31,295 bases of DNA from a virus. The notes beneath the pieces were generated by a model. It made no database searches and had not been told where the DNA came from. It saw only the letters and a list, made by a program, of their open reading frames with translations. Position 1 is the first letter of the stretch, and the number at the start of each line of letters is the position of its first letter. The position numbers and the translations under genes were made by a program. The DNA lies in the IMG/VR virus record IMGVR_UViG_3300001450_000150, positions 1 through 31,295 of that record, one strand, 5' to 3'. Shown here piece after piece: positions 1 through 5,695 of the stretch.

Positions 1-1
1 T

Positions 2-220
2 GTTGTTGAGATAGATAAGATGAGAGATATGAATGAAAATACAATTAACGTGGCGAAGGGAATCTTTGGATTTGTCTTCGAGAACAGAGACAAGCTTGAC
101 ACAAATGTCTTCAGGACATTGACGCATGATCTCGGGATCATCATTCGTGGTGATGATATGGCAATGCCATACACAGCTGGGAACCAGCATATGATGGACG
201 AGCTGGTAGCTGGAAATTAA
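2..220 (+). CDS. Partial CDS, 3' end of an unknown phage protein
   Basis: The reading frame is open from the first complete codon of the window (position 2) to a TAA at 218-220, so the gene probably begins upstream and only about 72 C-terminal residues are visible. An in-frame ATG lies at position 20, but no promoter or ribosome binding site is seen in the few bases before it. The visible part is soluble and mixed in charge, with an FGFVFENRDKLD stretch and a C-terminal MMDELVAGN. I do not recognise the family. A sigma-70-like promoter for the next gene begins 4 nt after its stop codon, so this gene ends a transcription unit or is read through. Confidence 0.6.
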   Translation, partial: VVEIDKMRDMNENTINVAKGIFGFVFENRDKLDTNVFRTLTHDLGIIIRGDDMAMPYTAGNQHMMDELVAGN

Positions 221-223
221 AGC

Positions 224-251
224 TTGACGATTCTAGAAAAGCATATATAAT
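224..251 (+). promoter_or_regulatory. Sigma-70-like promoter, leaderless spacing
   Basis: A -35 element TTGACG (224-229) and a perfect -10 element TATAAT (246-251) are separated by 16 bp. The expected initiation base is about 258, which is the A of the ATG of the next small gene, so the transcript would have essentially no 5' leader. There is no Shine-Dalgarno sequence between the -10 and the ATG. Confidence 0.75.
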
Positions 252-257
252 ATTGGA

Positions 258-407
258 ATGAACGCTGATTGCGACATACAAATGAACGAGAAACAAATTG
301 CGAACCTCAATGCTTGGAAGCGATGGGGAGCAATGATGAAGATGTTGAAGGCTATCCATCGTGAGATTGAGCCACAGAAGCAGTTTTTGAAAAAAGCTTT
401 AAACTAA
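258..407 (+). CDS. Small basic protein, 49 aa, unknown
   Basis: This short ORF runs from ATG 258 to TAA 405-407. It encodes a basic, Trp- and Met-rich peptide with the central motif NLNAWKRWGAMMKMLKAIH, which could form an amphipathic helix. The start was chosen because a good TTGACG/TATAAT promoter sits immediately upstream with initiation predicted at the ATG itself; an in-frame ATG at 282 is an alternative. The next gene follows 21 nt later and has its own Shine-Dalgarno, so the two probably share a transcript. The family is not recognised. Confidence 0.6.
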   Translation: MNADCDIQMNEKQIANLNAWKRWGAMMKMLKAIHREIEPQKQFLKKALN

Positions 408-428
408 AAAAAGAAAGGAATTAATATT

Positions 429-878
429 ATGGCAGTTAAGAAAAACCCAGCCCCCGTCCTCGCATGTGTCATTTCTGGTCAATCTAGAAAGACATCACAC
501 AACTACTTAAATGATAAGGCAAAGCGTCTTGGAGTTAGTAGTGATTGGTTGCTTACCAACTATGTAAGCAAGTACGTATGTAGTCAGCTTCGTGCTGGTA
601 GATCGCTAAGTGATCTTAAGAATACAGACAATGCTATTAGTGATGAGCAGCTTAAAGAGTTACTTCAGAAGAATAGTAAGAGCCGTGTTACTAACTTCTG
701 GTTTGAAGATGGAGTATATAACACAGCTAAACCTGCACCTAAGAAGAGAGAAGAGATGCCAGTAACAATCGATGATGTAGTATCGAAGGCAGAGAAGAAG
801 ATGGAAGTTAAACCAGAGCCAGTTAAGGCTGCTACCTTCGACGAAGCATTGGCTGAACTACAAGAGGTGCAAGCTTAA
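429..878 (+). CDS. Unknown phage protein, 149 aa
   Basis: The gene has the clearest Shine-Dalgarno in the plus-strand block: AAAGGA at 414-419, 9 nt before the ATG. The N-terminal half is compact, with CVISGQSRKTSHNYL around residues 13-27 followed by KAKRLGVSSDWLLTNYVSK. This resembles a short helical or zinc-knuckle-like fold, but only one Cys is in the motif, so metal binding is not supported. The second half is Lys/Glu/Pro-rich and probably disordered (KPAPKKREEMP, then a KPEPVKAATFDEALAEL tail). It is likely co-transcribed with the 49-residue gene upstream from the promoter at 224-251. I do not assign a function. Confidence 0.75.
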   Translation: MAVKKNPAPVLACVISGQSRKTSHNYLNDKAKRLGVSSDWLLTNYVSKYVCSQLRAGRSLSDLKNTDNAISDEQLKELLQKNSKSRVTNFWFEDGVYNTAKPAPKKREEMPVTIDDVVSKAEKKMEVKPEPVKAATFDEALAELQEVQA

Positions 879-921
879 TCCCCCCACAACAACAAGGATA
901 GTTTAGAGCTATCTATTAATT

Positions 922-952
922 GAGACTATATAGTATTGAGCTATATAGTCTC
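922..952. repeat. 12-bp perfect inverted repeat (hairpin)
   Basis: The arms GAGACTATATAG (922-933) and CTATATAGTCTC (941-952) are perfectly complementary with a 7-nt loop, TATTGAG. No T-tract follows, only CT repeats, so it is not a standard intrinsic terminator. It could be an RNA 3'-end structure, a processing site or a protein-binding palindrome. Confidence 0.7.
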
Positions 953-975
953 TCTCTCTATACTCTCTCTCTATA
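950..975. repeat. Two tandem copies of a 13-nt CT-rich unit
   Basis: CTCTCTCTCTATA occurs at 950-962 and again, identically, at 963-975. The first copy overlaps the 3' arm of the adjacent inverted repeat. Confidence 0.8.
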
Positions 976-1047
976 GAGTTAAGTACGAGAATCCGGTATA
1001 TATAGAGGTACCGTAAACCGGGGTCTGAGGTGCATGGGAAATATTTT

Positions 1048-1075
1048 TTGCAAAACTCTCTCGAGAAGCTATAAT
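1048..1075 (+). promoter_or_regulatory. Sigma-70-like promoter
   Basis: TTGCAA (1048-1053) and TATAAT (1070-1075) are spaced by 16 bp. Predicted initiation is near 1082, leaving a leader of only about 5 nt before ATG 1087. It probably also drives the tRNA-Cys-like gene that starts 2 nt after the coding region. Confidence 0.7.
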
Positions 1076-1086
1076 AGGTTTTTACG

Positions 1087-1308
1087 ATGATGATACGCAA
1101 AGCCATGTTAGAGTTCAAGTTAGAATACGCAATCGATTTAGATGACTCAGGTATGGTAGAGAGAGGTTCTCATTTAATAGAACAAGAATTAGAGCGAATC
1201 CTGGATAATGGAAATATAGGTGACTATATAAAGATCAACGAAGAGGTAGATGTAACAGAGGAGCAAGTTGAGTCAACATATACCCATCTTAATATCGCAG
1301 GATTATAA
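1087..1308 (+). CDS. Small acidic protein, 73 aa, unknown
   Basis: This acidic, probably helical protein begins MMIRKAML and has a Glu/Asp-rich body (IEQELERILDN around residues 32-42; EEVDVTEEQVEST near the C terminus). Two consecutive ATG codons (1087, 1090) could serve as start. The first is 5 nt after the transcription start predicted from the promoter at 1048-1075, so no room exists for a Shine-Dalgarno. The stop codon is 2 nt before the tRNA-like gene, suggesting a joint transcript processed at the tRNA 5' end. No family is recognised. Confidence 0.6.
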   Translation: MMIRKAMLEFKLEYAIDLDDSGMVERGSHLIEQELERILDNGNIGDYIKINEEVDVTEEQVESTYTHLNIAGL

Positions 1309-1309
1309 T

Positions 1310-1385
1310 GCACGTCGACCGAGCAAGTGAACGGGGTGGTCTGCAAAACCATTGAAGCAGGGGGCGGTACCCTGGACGTGCTCCA
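1310..1385 (+). tRNA. tRNA-Cys-like gene (anticodon GCA), encoded CCA
   Basis: The 76-nt element folds as a full cloverleaf. It has a perfect 7-bp acceptor stem (GCACGTC 1310-1316 with GACGTGC 1375-1381), a 3-bp D stem (1319-1321 with 1332-1334), a 5-bp anticodon stem (1336-1340 with 1348-1352), the loop CTGCAAA with anticodon GCA at 1343-1345, a 5-nt variable loop, and a perfect 5-bp T stem (1358-1362 with 1370-1374). It ends TCCA, with discriminator T and encoded CCA, as expected of tRNA-Cys. Some core bases are odd: the T-loop is GGCGGTA rather than TTCGANN, position 8 is G not T, and the D-loop lacks the G18-G19 pair. It is tRNA-derived with high confidence; whether it is a functional Cys acceptor is less sure. 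Confidence 0.8.
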
Positions 1386-1408
1386 ATTTTACTAAATACT
1401 TAGATACA

Positions 1409-1570
1409 ATGGATACATATGAACAAGACGAACGACAGGAGCTCCTAGCTACATGGAAATCTTTAAAAGAACCTAAGCCTGGGTGGGAGGCTTTCAAGAG
1501 GTTATCAGTATTTTCAAAAGGAGATATAAAGAAAGCAATAGATATATGGAGAAGAACAAAGAACAGCTAA
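1409..1570 (+). CDS. Small protein, 53 aa, unknown
   Basis: This ORF is open further upstream, to a TTG inside the tRNA-like gene, but the first ATG after the tRNA, at 1409, is the sensible start. It gives a charged, helical protein beginning MDTYEQDERQELLATWKSL and ending IDIWRRTKNS. A late-promoter-like CTAAATA (1392-1398) lies 10 nt upstream, between the tRNA 3' end and the ATG. The gene overlaps the next small membrane-protein ORF by 25 nt in another frame. The function is unknown. Confidence 0.55.
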   Translation: MDTYEQDERQELLATWKSLKEPKPGWEAFKRLSVFSKGDIKKAIDIWRRTKNS

Positions 1571-1728
1571 TCGATCGCCCAGTTAATCCATTTTTTATCT
1601 TGATCGCATTGCCAATAGCGTTATTTGTGACAGTGTTGAGTTATATATGTGTATTATTTGGATGTAACATGAAGAAGACTATAAAGGGAGTCAATAAAGT
1701 GCTAGTATTGATTTTAATTATAGGTTAA
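1546..1728 (+). CDS. Small membrane protein, 60 aa
   Basis: From ATG 1546 the product starts with a charged segment (MEKNKEQLIDRP), followed by a long hydrophobic helix at about residues 16-38 (FFILIALPIALFVTVLSYI), a short basic loop (KKTIKG) and a second, short hydrophobic stretch at the C terminus (VLVLILIIG). This predicts one clear and one marginal membrane segment. A longer reading from GTG 1483 is possible but overlaps the preceding gene by 88 nt. Small two-helix phage membrane proteins include holins and superinfection-exclusion proteins, but no lysis genes are adjacent, so I do not name it. Confidence 0.5.
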   Translation: MEKNKEQLIDRPVNPFFILIALPIALFVTVLSYICVLFGCNMKKTIKGVNKVLVLILIIG

Positions 1729-1741
1729 GGACGAGCAAAGT

Positions 1742-1749
1742 TATAAATA
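1742..1749 (+). promoter_or_regulatory. T4-type late promoter TATAAATA
   Basis: This is an exact match to the T4 late promoter -10 octamer. It lies 3 nt before ATG 1753 and 9 nt before a second in-frame ATG at 1759. The predicted start of transcription falls between the two ATGs, so the second could be the codon used on this transcript. Confidence 0.6.
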
Positions 1750-1752
1750 TTA

Positions 1753-2271
1753 ATGTATATGACATTTGAAGAGAAGCTACTTAAGGAATCTAAGAGTAAA
1801 GAGGCTAAATTACTTAGAGCTGCTAAAGTTGCTGCTAAGTCACCCGATACAGGAGTTAAGATACTCAAGAAAGGTGCATATTATGTAATTAGAGACTGTG
1901 CGAAGATCACAGAACTATATTTACCGCATTTAATATACTCACAATTAAAGAATCCTATACAAATGCTAGAAGGTGTGTTCTCGAAGGCAGATTGCACAGG
2001 CTTAATAGCAAGGGCTAAGAAAGACTTAGTTACTAATCAATTATTAAATTTAATTATCCTAGACATTAAGAAGCAGAACATACTAGAGTCTGCCTCTACT
2101 GCAGTATCACCAATCCTAGATACAAGTATATTCGACGAAGAAGACGGAGATGACATATATGGGGATTATGATTCTACAGGAGTCACAGAGGCCGCCGAAC
2201 CAGAGGTAGTAGTGGAAGTGGAGAAAGATACATTACAATTATTACTCGATGCCTTCAACGTCACGAAATAA
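1753..2271 (+). CDS. Unknown protein, 172 aa, acidic C-terminus
   Basis: This is the first gene of a tightly overlapping five-gene operon that runs to the glycosyltransferases. The N-terminal 50 residues are strongly basic and Ala/Lys-rich (EEKLLKESKSKEAKLLRAAK). The middle is helical with a few Cys residues, and the C-terminal 50 residues are strongly acidic (FDEEDGDDIYGDYD, then EPEVVVEVEKD). Polarised basic-acidic layouts occur in phage scaffold or DNA-associated proteins, but nothing here proves either. An ATG at 1759 is an alternative start given the late-type promoter. The family is unrecognised. Confidence 0.7.
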   Translation: MYMTFEEKLLKESKSKEAKLLRAAKVAAKSPDTGVKILKKGAYYVIRDCAKITELYLPHLIYSQLKNPIQMLEGVFSKADCTGLIARAKKDLVTNQLLNLIILDIKKQNILESASTAVSPILDTSIFDEEDGDDIYGDYDSTGVTEAAEPEVVVEVEKDTLQLLLDAFNVTK

Positions 2272-2467
2272 ACAAGATTATAAGTGTTTCTACATGGATT
2301 TAGCAAATATGCTAATCTATCACGGAACAGAGCTAGTTTCAGCTAATGATCCGGAAGCGATCCGGGAGATCAACGTAAAAGTCGTTGCAGAAGCCAAGAA
2401 ATTGATTGGTAGACTAGATCCACCAGTACCCGAACCTAAGCTTAAAGATATATCTAAATCTACATGA
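2249..2467 (+). CDS. Small protein, 72 aa, unknown
   Basis: The ORF overlaps the end of the preceding gene by 23 nt and its stop overlaps the next start as ATGA (2464-2467), the usual sign of translational coupling. It has a short helical core (YMDLANMLIYHGTEL and AIREINVKVVAEAKKLIGR) and a Pro-rich tail (DPPVPEPKL). An internal ATG at residue 16 (MDLANM) would avoid the overlap with the gene upstream. The function is unknown; the context links it to the sugar-nucleotide/glycosyltransferase genes. Confidence 0.6.
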   Translation: MPSTSRNKQDYKCFYMDLANMLIYHGTELVSANDPEAIREINVKVVAEAKKLIGRLDPPVPEPKLKDISKST

Positions 2468-2967
2468 CGGGCCGGAGTGTGTTAGTTGATTTAGGCTTGC
2501 CAGATAGTATTACTGGTGTAGAAGATATTATAAAATTCCGGGAGGTACATGCCGGAAAGAAGATAGTTGCAACAAACGGGTGCTTTGACATTCTTCATGC
2601 CGGGCATGTATCCTATCTCGAGCTAGCCAGAGAGTTAGGCGACATATTAGTAGTTGGTGTGAATGACGACGAAACTGTGAGAGACCTAAAGGGACAAGGG
2701 AGACCCATTAATCATCTTGAGGATCGAGTCAAGGTATTGTCAAGTATTAGATATGTTGACTTAGTAGTAATATTCCATGAGAAAAGAGTTTCCAATTTTA
2801 TAGAAGCGATCAAGCCAGACGTCTACGTTAAAGGTGGAGATTATTCATTAGATGCCTTGCCGGAATGTGAGCGCGCGGTTTTAGAAGAGCATACATTAGA
2901 TATTCAGATCTTGCCGGAGTTGACCGGGAGATCGACTACGAATATCATCCAGAGAATAAACTCGTGA
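2464..2967 (+). CDS. hldE: D-glycero-beta-D-manno-heptose 1-phosphate adenylyltransferase-like (HldE C-terminal domain)
   Basis: This cytidylyltransferase-fold nucleotidyltransferase closely resembles the C-terminal domain of bacterial HldE/RfaE. Seen: TNGCFDILHAGHVSYLELAR (residues 37-56) with the catalytic HxGH at 45-48, KGQGRPINHLEDRV (76-89), VKGGDYS (122-128) and the terminal RSTTNII signature (156-162). The known HldE-C reaction joins AMP from ATP to heptose 1-phosphate, giving ADP-heptose for LPS inner core. The protein has no N-terminal ribokinase-like domain (167 aa in all), so it would rely on host or other phage enzymes for the substrate. It is coupled by ATGA and GTGA overlaps to its neighbours and is followed by two glycosyltransferases. 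The exact sugar is inferred; a related glycerol- or other sugar-phosphate substrate is possible. Confidence 0.85.
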   Translation: MTGRSVLVDLGLPDSITGVEDIIKFREVHAGKKIVATNGCFDILHAGHVSYLELARELGDILVVGVNDDETVRDLKGQGRPINHLEDRVKVLSSIRYVDLVVIFHEKRVSNFIEAIKPDVYVKGGDYSLDALPECERAVLEEHTLDIQILPELTGRSTTNIIQRINS

Positions 2968-3584
2968 GTGTAGGTATATATAGTTTTGCTCGAACAGATT
3001 TAAATAAAGAGATATTATATTATCAGAAGGAAGTTTTCCGTAAGTTTGATTTAAATATAACCCAAATTGTTGCAGATTGTGATGAGTATGGTCATGGAGA
3101 AATATTAAACAAAATAATACAAGACTCTACTAATGATTATATAGTTATTTTTGATATTGACTGTATACCGCTTGATAGTTCCTTTTATACTATATTATTA
3201 CGTCAGATTAAAGATGGTAATACATTAAGTGGAGCTAAAGGGTGCGCTCTTCATATAGATAAACACACAGCATATATTCATCCATGTTTTTTCGGGTTTA
3301 AACGGTCATTATATTATGACTGTAATTCTCCTAATTTAATGTCTGATAAAAATGCAGATACTGGTCAAAATTTCACTCATCAGTGTCGTAAGCTAGGGAA
3401 AACATTAAAATTTTGGGATGTAACTCAAAGTAATGATATTACCTGGGAAAGCCCTTCTTTAGATTTAAAATTTGGTCATGGTACTGTTTTCGAAGATACA
3501 GTATACCATCAATATCAAATTAGACTAACAGAACAACAAGTACCATTTATAAATAAATGTAAGCAGATCTTAAATGTTAGCTAA
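2964..3584 (+). CDS. Glycosyltransferase-like protein (GT-A type)
   Basis: The 206-residue protein begins at a GTG that overlaps the stop of the adenylyltransferase gene (GTGA). It has a GT-A-like pattern: an N-terminal beta-strand/helix region, then YIVIFDIDCIPL (residues 59-70), in which DID at 64-66 fits the metal- and nucleotide-sugar-binding DxD motif. Later Trp/His-rich segments (KFWDVTQSNDITWESP, FGHGTVFEDTVYHQYQ) could form the acceptor side. Its position between HldE-C and a GT25 protein supports a glycan role. The specific family and acceptor cannot be read from the sequence. The 3' end overlaps the next gene by 11 nt. Confidence 0.6.
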   Translation: MSVGIYSFARTDLNKEILYYQKEVFRKFDLNITQIVADCDEYGHGEILNKIIQDSTNDYIVIFDIDCIPLDSSFYTILLRQIKDGNTLSGAKGCALHIDKHTAYIHPCFFGFKRSLYYDCNSPNLMSDKNADTGQNFTHQCRKLGKTLKFWDVTQSNDITWESPSLDLKFGHGTVFEDTVYHQYQIRLTEQQVPFINKCKQILNVS

Positions 3585-4284
3585 ATGTTATATAATTACA
3601 ATTAATACAAATACTGAATCAGTATTAGCTGCGAAAAGGTGTATATCCACAGGTAATAAATTCGGGCTATATATTAATACATTTGAGGCGTATACCCCTA
3701 CTCATAACCCATTAAAAATATTAAAAAATAAAGGAATTAATATTAATGGGTTTAAAGACATAGAACAACACAGTCATGGAGATGCTGCAGCTGGGTGTTT
3801 TCTCTCTCATCTCACATTGTGGGAGAAATCTATAGAATTAAACATACCTATACTTATATTTGAACATGATGCAGTTATAATTGATGAAATACCTTCTTAT
3901 ATATTAGATGGTACAGGATTCAATCAATTAGTTAATATAGGTGTACCTGGACATGATGAGTATAAAATACCTAAGTTTACAGGTGTAGATTTACTATTTT
4001 CGTCCGGGGGTCAATTCAAAGGTACCCATGCATATGCAATAAAACCTGTTGGAGCTAGAGCCCTTATAGAGCAAGCAAAGAGAACCACTACAGCCGCTGA
4101 TATGTTTTTAAAGACCAATACCTTTCCGTTTCTTGAAGAGTTATATCCATGGCCTGTATCCGTAGACCCGAGATTTACAACAATCCAACGAGGTACAGGG
4201 CATAACGGTACAGGGACCCCTAGAGCCACTGGTGAAAGTGGTCCATTCGTTAGACTTGACGAGTTCGGTGTAACTAGAGAGTAA
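3574..4284 (+). CDS. Glycosyltransferase family 25 (LPS biosynthesis) protein
   Basis: The motif GCFLSHLTLWEKSIELNIPI (residues 74-93) followed by LIFEHDAV (94-101) is the hallmark of GT25 enzymes (normally GC-SH---W followed by an E-DD-like acidic motif). EHD at 97-99 takes the place of the usual EDD/DxD. The N-terminal YIITINTNTE strand is also typical. Known family members transfer galactose or glucose to LPS core or collagen-like acceptors. The 236-residue length fits. It is the last gene of the 1753-4284 operon and overlaps the preceding transferase. With HldE-C it probably modifies host surface glycan or virion glycoproteins; the acceptor is unknown. Confidence 0.8.
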   Translation: MLAKCYIITINTNTESVLAAKRCISTGNKFGLYINTFEAYTPTHNPLKILKNKGININGFKDIEQHSHGDAAAGCFLSHLTLWEKSIELNIPILIFEHDAVIIDEIPSYILDGTGFNQLVNIGVPGHDEYKIPKFTGVDLLFSSGGQFKGTHAYAIKPVGARALIEQAKRTTTAADMFLKTNTFPFLEELYPWPVSVDPRFTTIQRGTGHNGTGTPRATGESGPFVRLDEFGVTRE

Positions 4285-4288
4285 AAGC

Positions 4289-4317
4289 TTGACTGTCTTC
4301 ATATAAATACCTATAAT
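4289..4317 (+). promoter_or_regulatory. Sigma-70-like promoter
   Basis: TTGACT (4289-4294) and TATAAT (4312-4317) are spaced by 17 bp. Initiation is predicted at about 4324. This excludes the in-frame ATG at 4319 and leaves about 4 nt before ATG 4328. Confidence 0.75.
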
Positions 4318-4327
4318 AATGTCTGTT

Positions 4328-4456
4328 ATGGCAGTAAAAATGAAAATTACGCAATTCACCGACGGATACCGCATAAGAGTATGGAAAGATGAAAAAACCA
4401 AGAGCAATAATAAGGTTCAACACAGGAACCCGGGTTCATTCACCAAAAAAGGGTAA
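4328..4456 (+). CDS. Small basic protein, 42 aa
   Basis: This short ORF lies directly behind a consensus-like promoter. Its product begins MAVKMKITQFTDGYRIRV and is basic, with a possible beta-hairpin (KITQF...YRIRVWKD) and a Lys/Asn tail. The start at 4328 rather than 4319 follows from the promoter position. The second half overlaps another small ORF (4389-4499) in a different frame. It is unrecognised; given its size and early-type promoter it may be a host-takeover peptide, which is inference only. Confidence 0.5.
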   Translation: MAVKMKITQFTDGYRIRVWKDEKTKSNNKVQHRNPGSFTKKG

Positions 4457-4499
4457 AGGCTCCTATATCCGGAAGAAAAGGAGTTGCAAAGAAGAGTAA
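4389..4499 (+). CDS. Very small basic protein, 36 aa
   Basis: ATG 4389 follows a purine-rich GGAAAG directly upstream and overlaps the 42-residue ORF by 68 nt. The peptide is very basic, with GTRVHSPKKGKGSYIRKKRS in its middle. It resembles in style the short Lys/Arg-rich peptides with a His and a KK pair that many tailed phages encode, but this is general similarity only. The promoter of the DUF932 gene overlaps its last codons. Confidence 0.4.
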   Translation: MKKPRAIIRFNTGTRVHSPKKGKGSYIRKKRSCKEE

Positions 4500-4512
4500 G
4501 ACAGTCTATAAT
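4484..4512 (+). promoter_or_regulatory. Sigma-70-like promoter of the DUF932 gene
   Basis: TTGCAA (4484-4489) and TATAAT (4507-4512) are spaced by 17 bp. Predicted initiation is near 4519, 3 nt before ATG 4522. A GGAG lies just before the ATG but would be mostly upstream of the transcript start. Confidence 0.7.
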
Positions 4513-4521
4513 AATGGAGTT

Positions 4522-5547
4522 ATGAGAATCAACGATAGAAACGTAGCATTACAGGACATTAACGAACATTCAGCCATAGCAGTGGAAGGTGTTCATCAGA
4601 TCTCAAATAAAAAAGAGCTTTTCACTAAAGCTGGACTAGATTTTGAGGTAGAGCAGGTAAATCTTGGAGAAGCAACCGGAGATGAAGGTTTCAAGAGGTT
4701 TTACGGTTTGCGTAATAGTAGAACCAAAGATATATATACTGTTACAGGTAAAAAGTATACTCCCATCCAGAACGAGGAATTAATCGATGCATTTGATGAA
4801 GTTCGTAAGATGTATGGTGGAGAATATAAAGCTGCTGGTGTTATGCGCGGTGGTAGTCGTATTTGGGTGCAAGCTGAGTTACCTAAAGATTATACCTTTG
4901 AGTTACCTAACCGTCAAGGTGATAAAATTAACTCAATGATTACAATGTTGATCGGCCATGATGGCATTATATCAAATTGTATTTTCCCGACATCAATGCG
5001 AGGTGCATGTAATAATCAGTTCGTAGCAATGACTAAAGAGTCTACAAGAGATTATCGAATTCAGCATTTTTCGAATTACAGTAATAGGTTAGATCTTGTT
5101 AAGGATGTATTCGCTAAGAATATTGATAGTTTGAAGAACATGTATACTGATTTTGCTAAACTTGATAGTACAGTAATTACTAAAGAGCAGCTCTACAACT
5201 TCTTGGGTGAACTATATCCGATGAAGAATGATGAAGATGAGCGTACAGTAAATCGTCACAATGATATTGCTACTCTATTTAGCCGAGGAGATGGTAATCT
5301 CGGAAAATCGCGCTGGGATGCATTTAATGCAGTAACCGAATATGTAGATCACCATCAGCATGCTGCTAGAATGGCTAATGCGATTGAGAATAAGAATCAC
5401 ACTTATATCCAGAACCGAATTGGTAGCTTGAATACCCCAGGTGGTCAGATGGATAGGTTTAAACGCCGGGCATTAAATTTGCTTACAGGTACACCTACGT
5501 TCAAGAAACCGGTTGTCAAATCAGCTGAAATTACCTTCGCAGGGTAA
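4522..5547 (+). CDS. DUF932 (phage/plasmid-like) protein
   Basis: The 341-residue protein has the layout of the DUF932/TIGR03299 phage-plasmid family. Seen: a TGKKYTPIQNEELIDAFD segment near residues 74-91, RGGSRIWVQAEL, then IGHDGIISNCIFPTSMRGAC and NNQFVAM in the middle, and a C-terminal SRWDAFNAVTEYVDHHQHAA helix. The biochemical role of this family is not established; members are common in phages and conjugative plasmids. The gene forms its own unit, with a dedicated TTGCAA/TATAAT promoter directly before the ATG and a strong intrinsic terminator 20 nt after the stop. This suggests strong early-type expression independent of the late programme. Confidence 0.8.
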   Translation: MRINDRNVALQDINEHSAIAVEGVHQISNKKELFTKAGLDFEVEQVNLGEATGDEGFKRFYGLRNSRTKDIYTVTGKKYTPIQNEELIDAFDEVRKMYGGEYKAAGVMRGGSRIWVQAELPKDYTFELPNRQGDKINSMITMLIGHDGIISNCIFPTSMRGACNNQFVAMTKESTRDYRIQHFSNYSNRLDLVKDVFAKNIDSLKNMYTDFAKLDSTVITKEQLYNFLGELYPMKNDEDERTVNRHNDIATLFSRGDGNLGKSRWDAFNAVTEYVDHHQHAARMANAIENKNHTYIQNRIGSLNTPGGQMDRFKRRALNLLTGTPTFKKPVVKSAEITFAG

Positions 5548-5567
5548 TAAATCTCATAACGTCTAGC

Positions 5568-5592
5568 AACCCCCGGAAACGGGGGTTTTTTT
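5568..5592 (+). terminator. Rho-independent terminator
   Basis: Eight base pairs (AACCCCCG 5568-5575 with CGGGGGTT 5580-5587) close a GAAA tetraloop and are followed by a T-tract to 5592. It ends the DUF932 transcript and is the strongest terminator in the window. Confidence 0.95.
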
Positions 5593-5683
5593 GTCCCCAA
5601 ATCCTATATAGGTTAATGTTTTAAATAGGACAGAGCCTTTGGGAAACGCAGTATGATATGTAATAATAAACTAGTTGACTCGA

Positions 5684-5690
5684 CTAAATA
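5684..5690 (+). promoter_or_regulatory. Late-type promoter CTAAATA
   Basis: CTAAATA is followed by 5 nt and then ATG 5696. The same motif and spacing precede several late genes in the window, which supports ATG 5696 over the upstream TTG at 5675 as the start of the next gene. Confidence 0.55.
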
Positions 5691-5695
5691 TTTAC

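Larger units (their letters stand above)
879..1086 (+). other. Structured noncoding region with hairpin and tandem repeat
   Basis: This 208-nt stretch holds no convincing gene. It contains a 12-bp perfect inverted repeat (922-933 with 941-952, loop of 7 nt), then two perfect tandem copies of a 13-nt CT-rich unit CTCTCTCTCTATA (950-962 and 963-975), then mutually exclusive short GC-rich pairings (994-998 with 1009-1013, or 993-997 with 1017-1021). The promoter for the next gene lies at its end. A minus-strand ORF across it (909-1118) runs into the next gene and looks spurious. A small RNA or transcript 3' end is possible. Confidence 0.5.

Noticed and set aside
141-359. 72-codon minus-strand ORF
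   Set aside because: It is antisense to two better plus-strand coding regions and has no promoter or start context; its sequence looks like a reverse-frame artefact.
909-1118. 69-codon minus-strand ORF across the noncoding region
   Set aside because: It overlaps the promoter and start of the gene at 1087, is composed of translated CT repeats, and has no ribosome binding site or promoter.
1304-1309. TATAAT immediately before the tRNA-like gene as a -10 element
   Set aside because: It has no matching -35, and initiation would fall inside the tRNA; the upstream promoter at 1048-1075 explains transcription better.
1352-1408. Extension of the 53-residue gene to a TTG start
   Set aside because: The TTG lies inside the tRNA-like gene; the first ATG after the tRNA (1409) is far more likely.
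1483-1545. GTG-started N-terminal extension of the small membrane protein
   Set aside because: It would overlap the preceding gene by 88 nt and adds a basic segment that is only the shadow of that gene's frame.
4011-4407. Minus-strand ORFs of 72 and 88 codons
   Set aside because: They are antisense to the GT25 gene and to the following promoter and small ORFs; codon content is that of a shadow frame.
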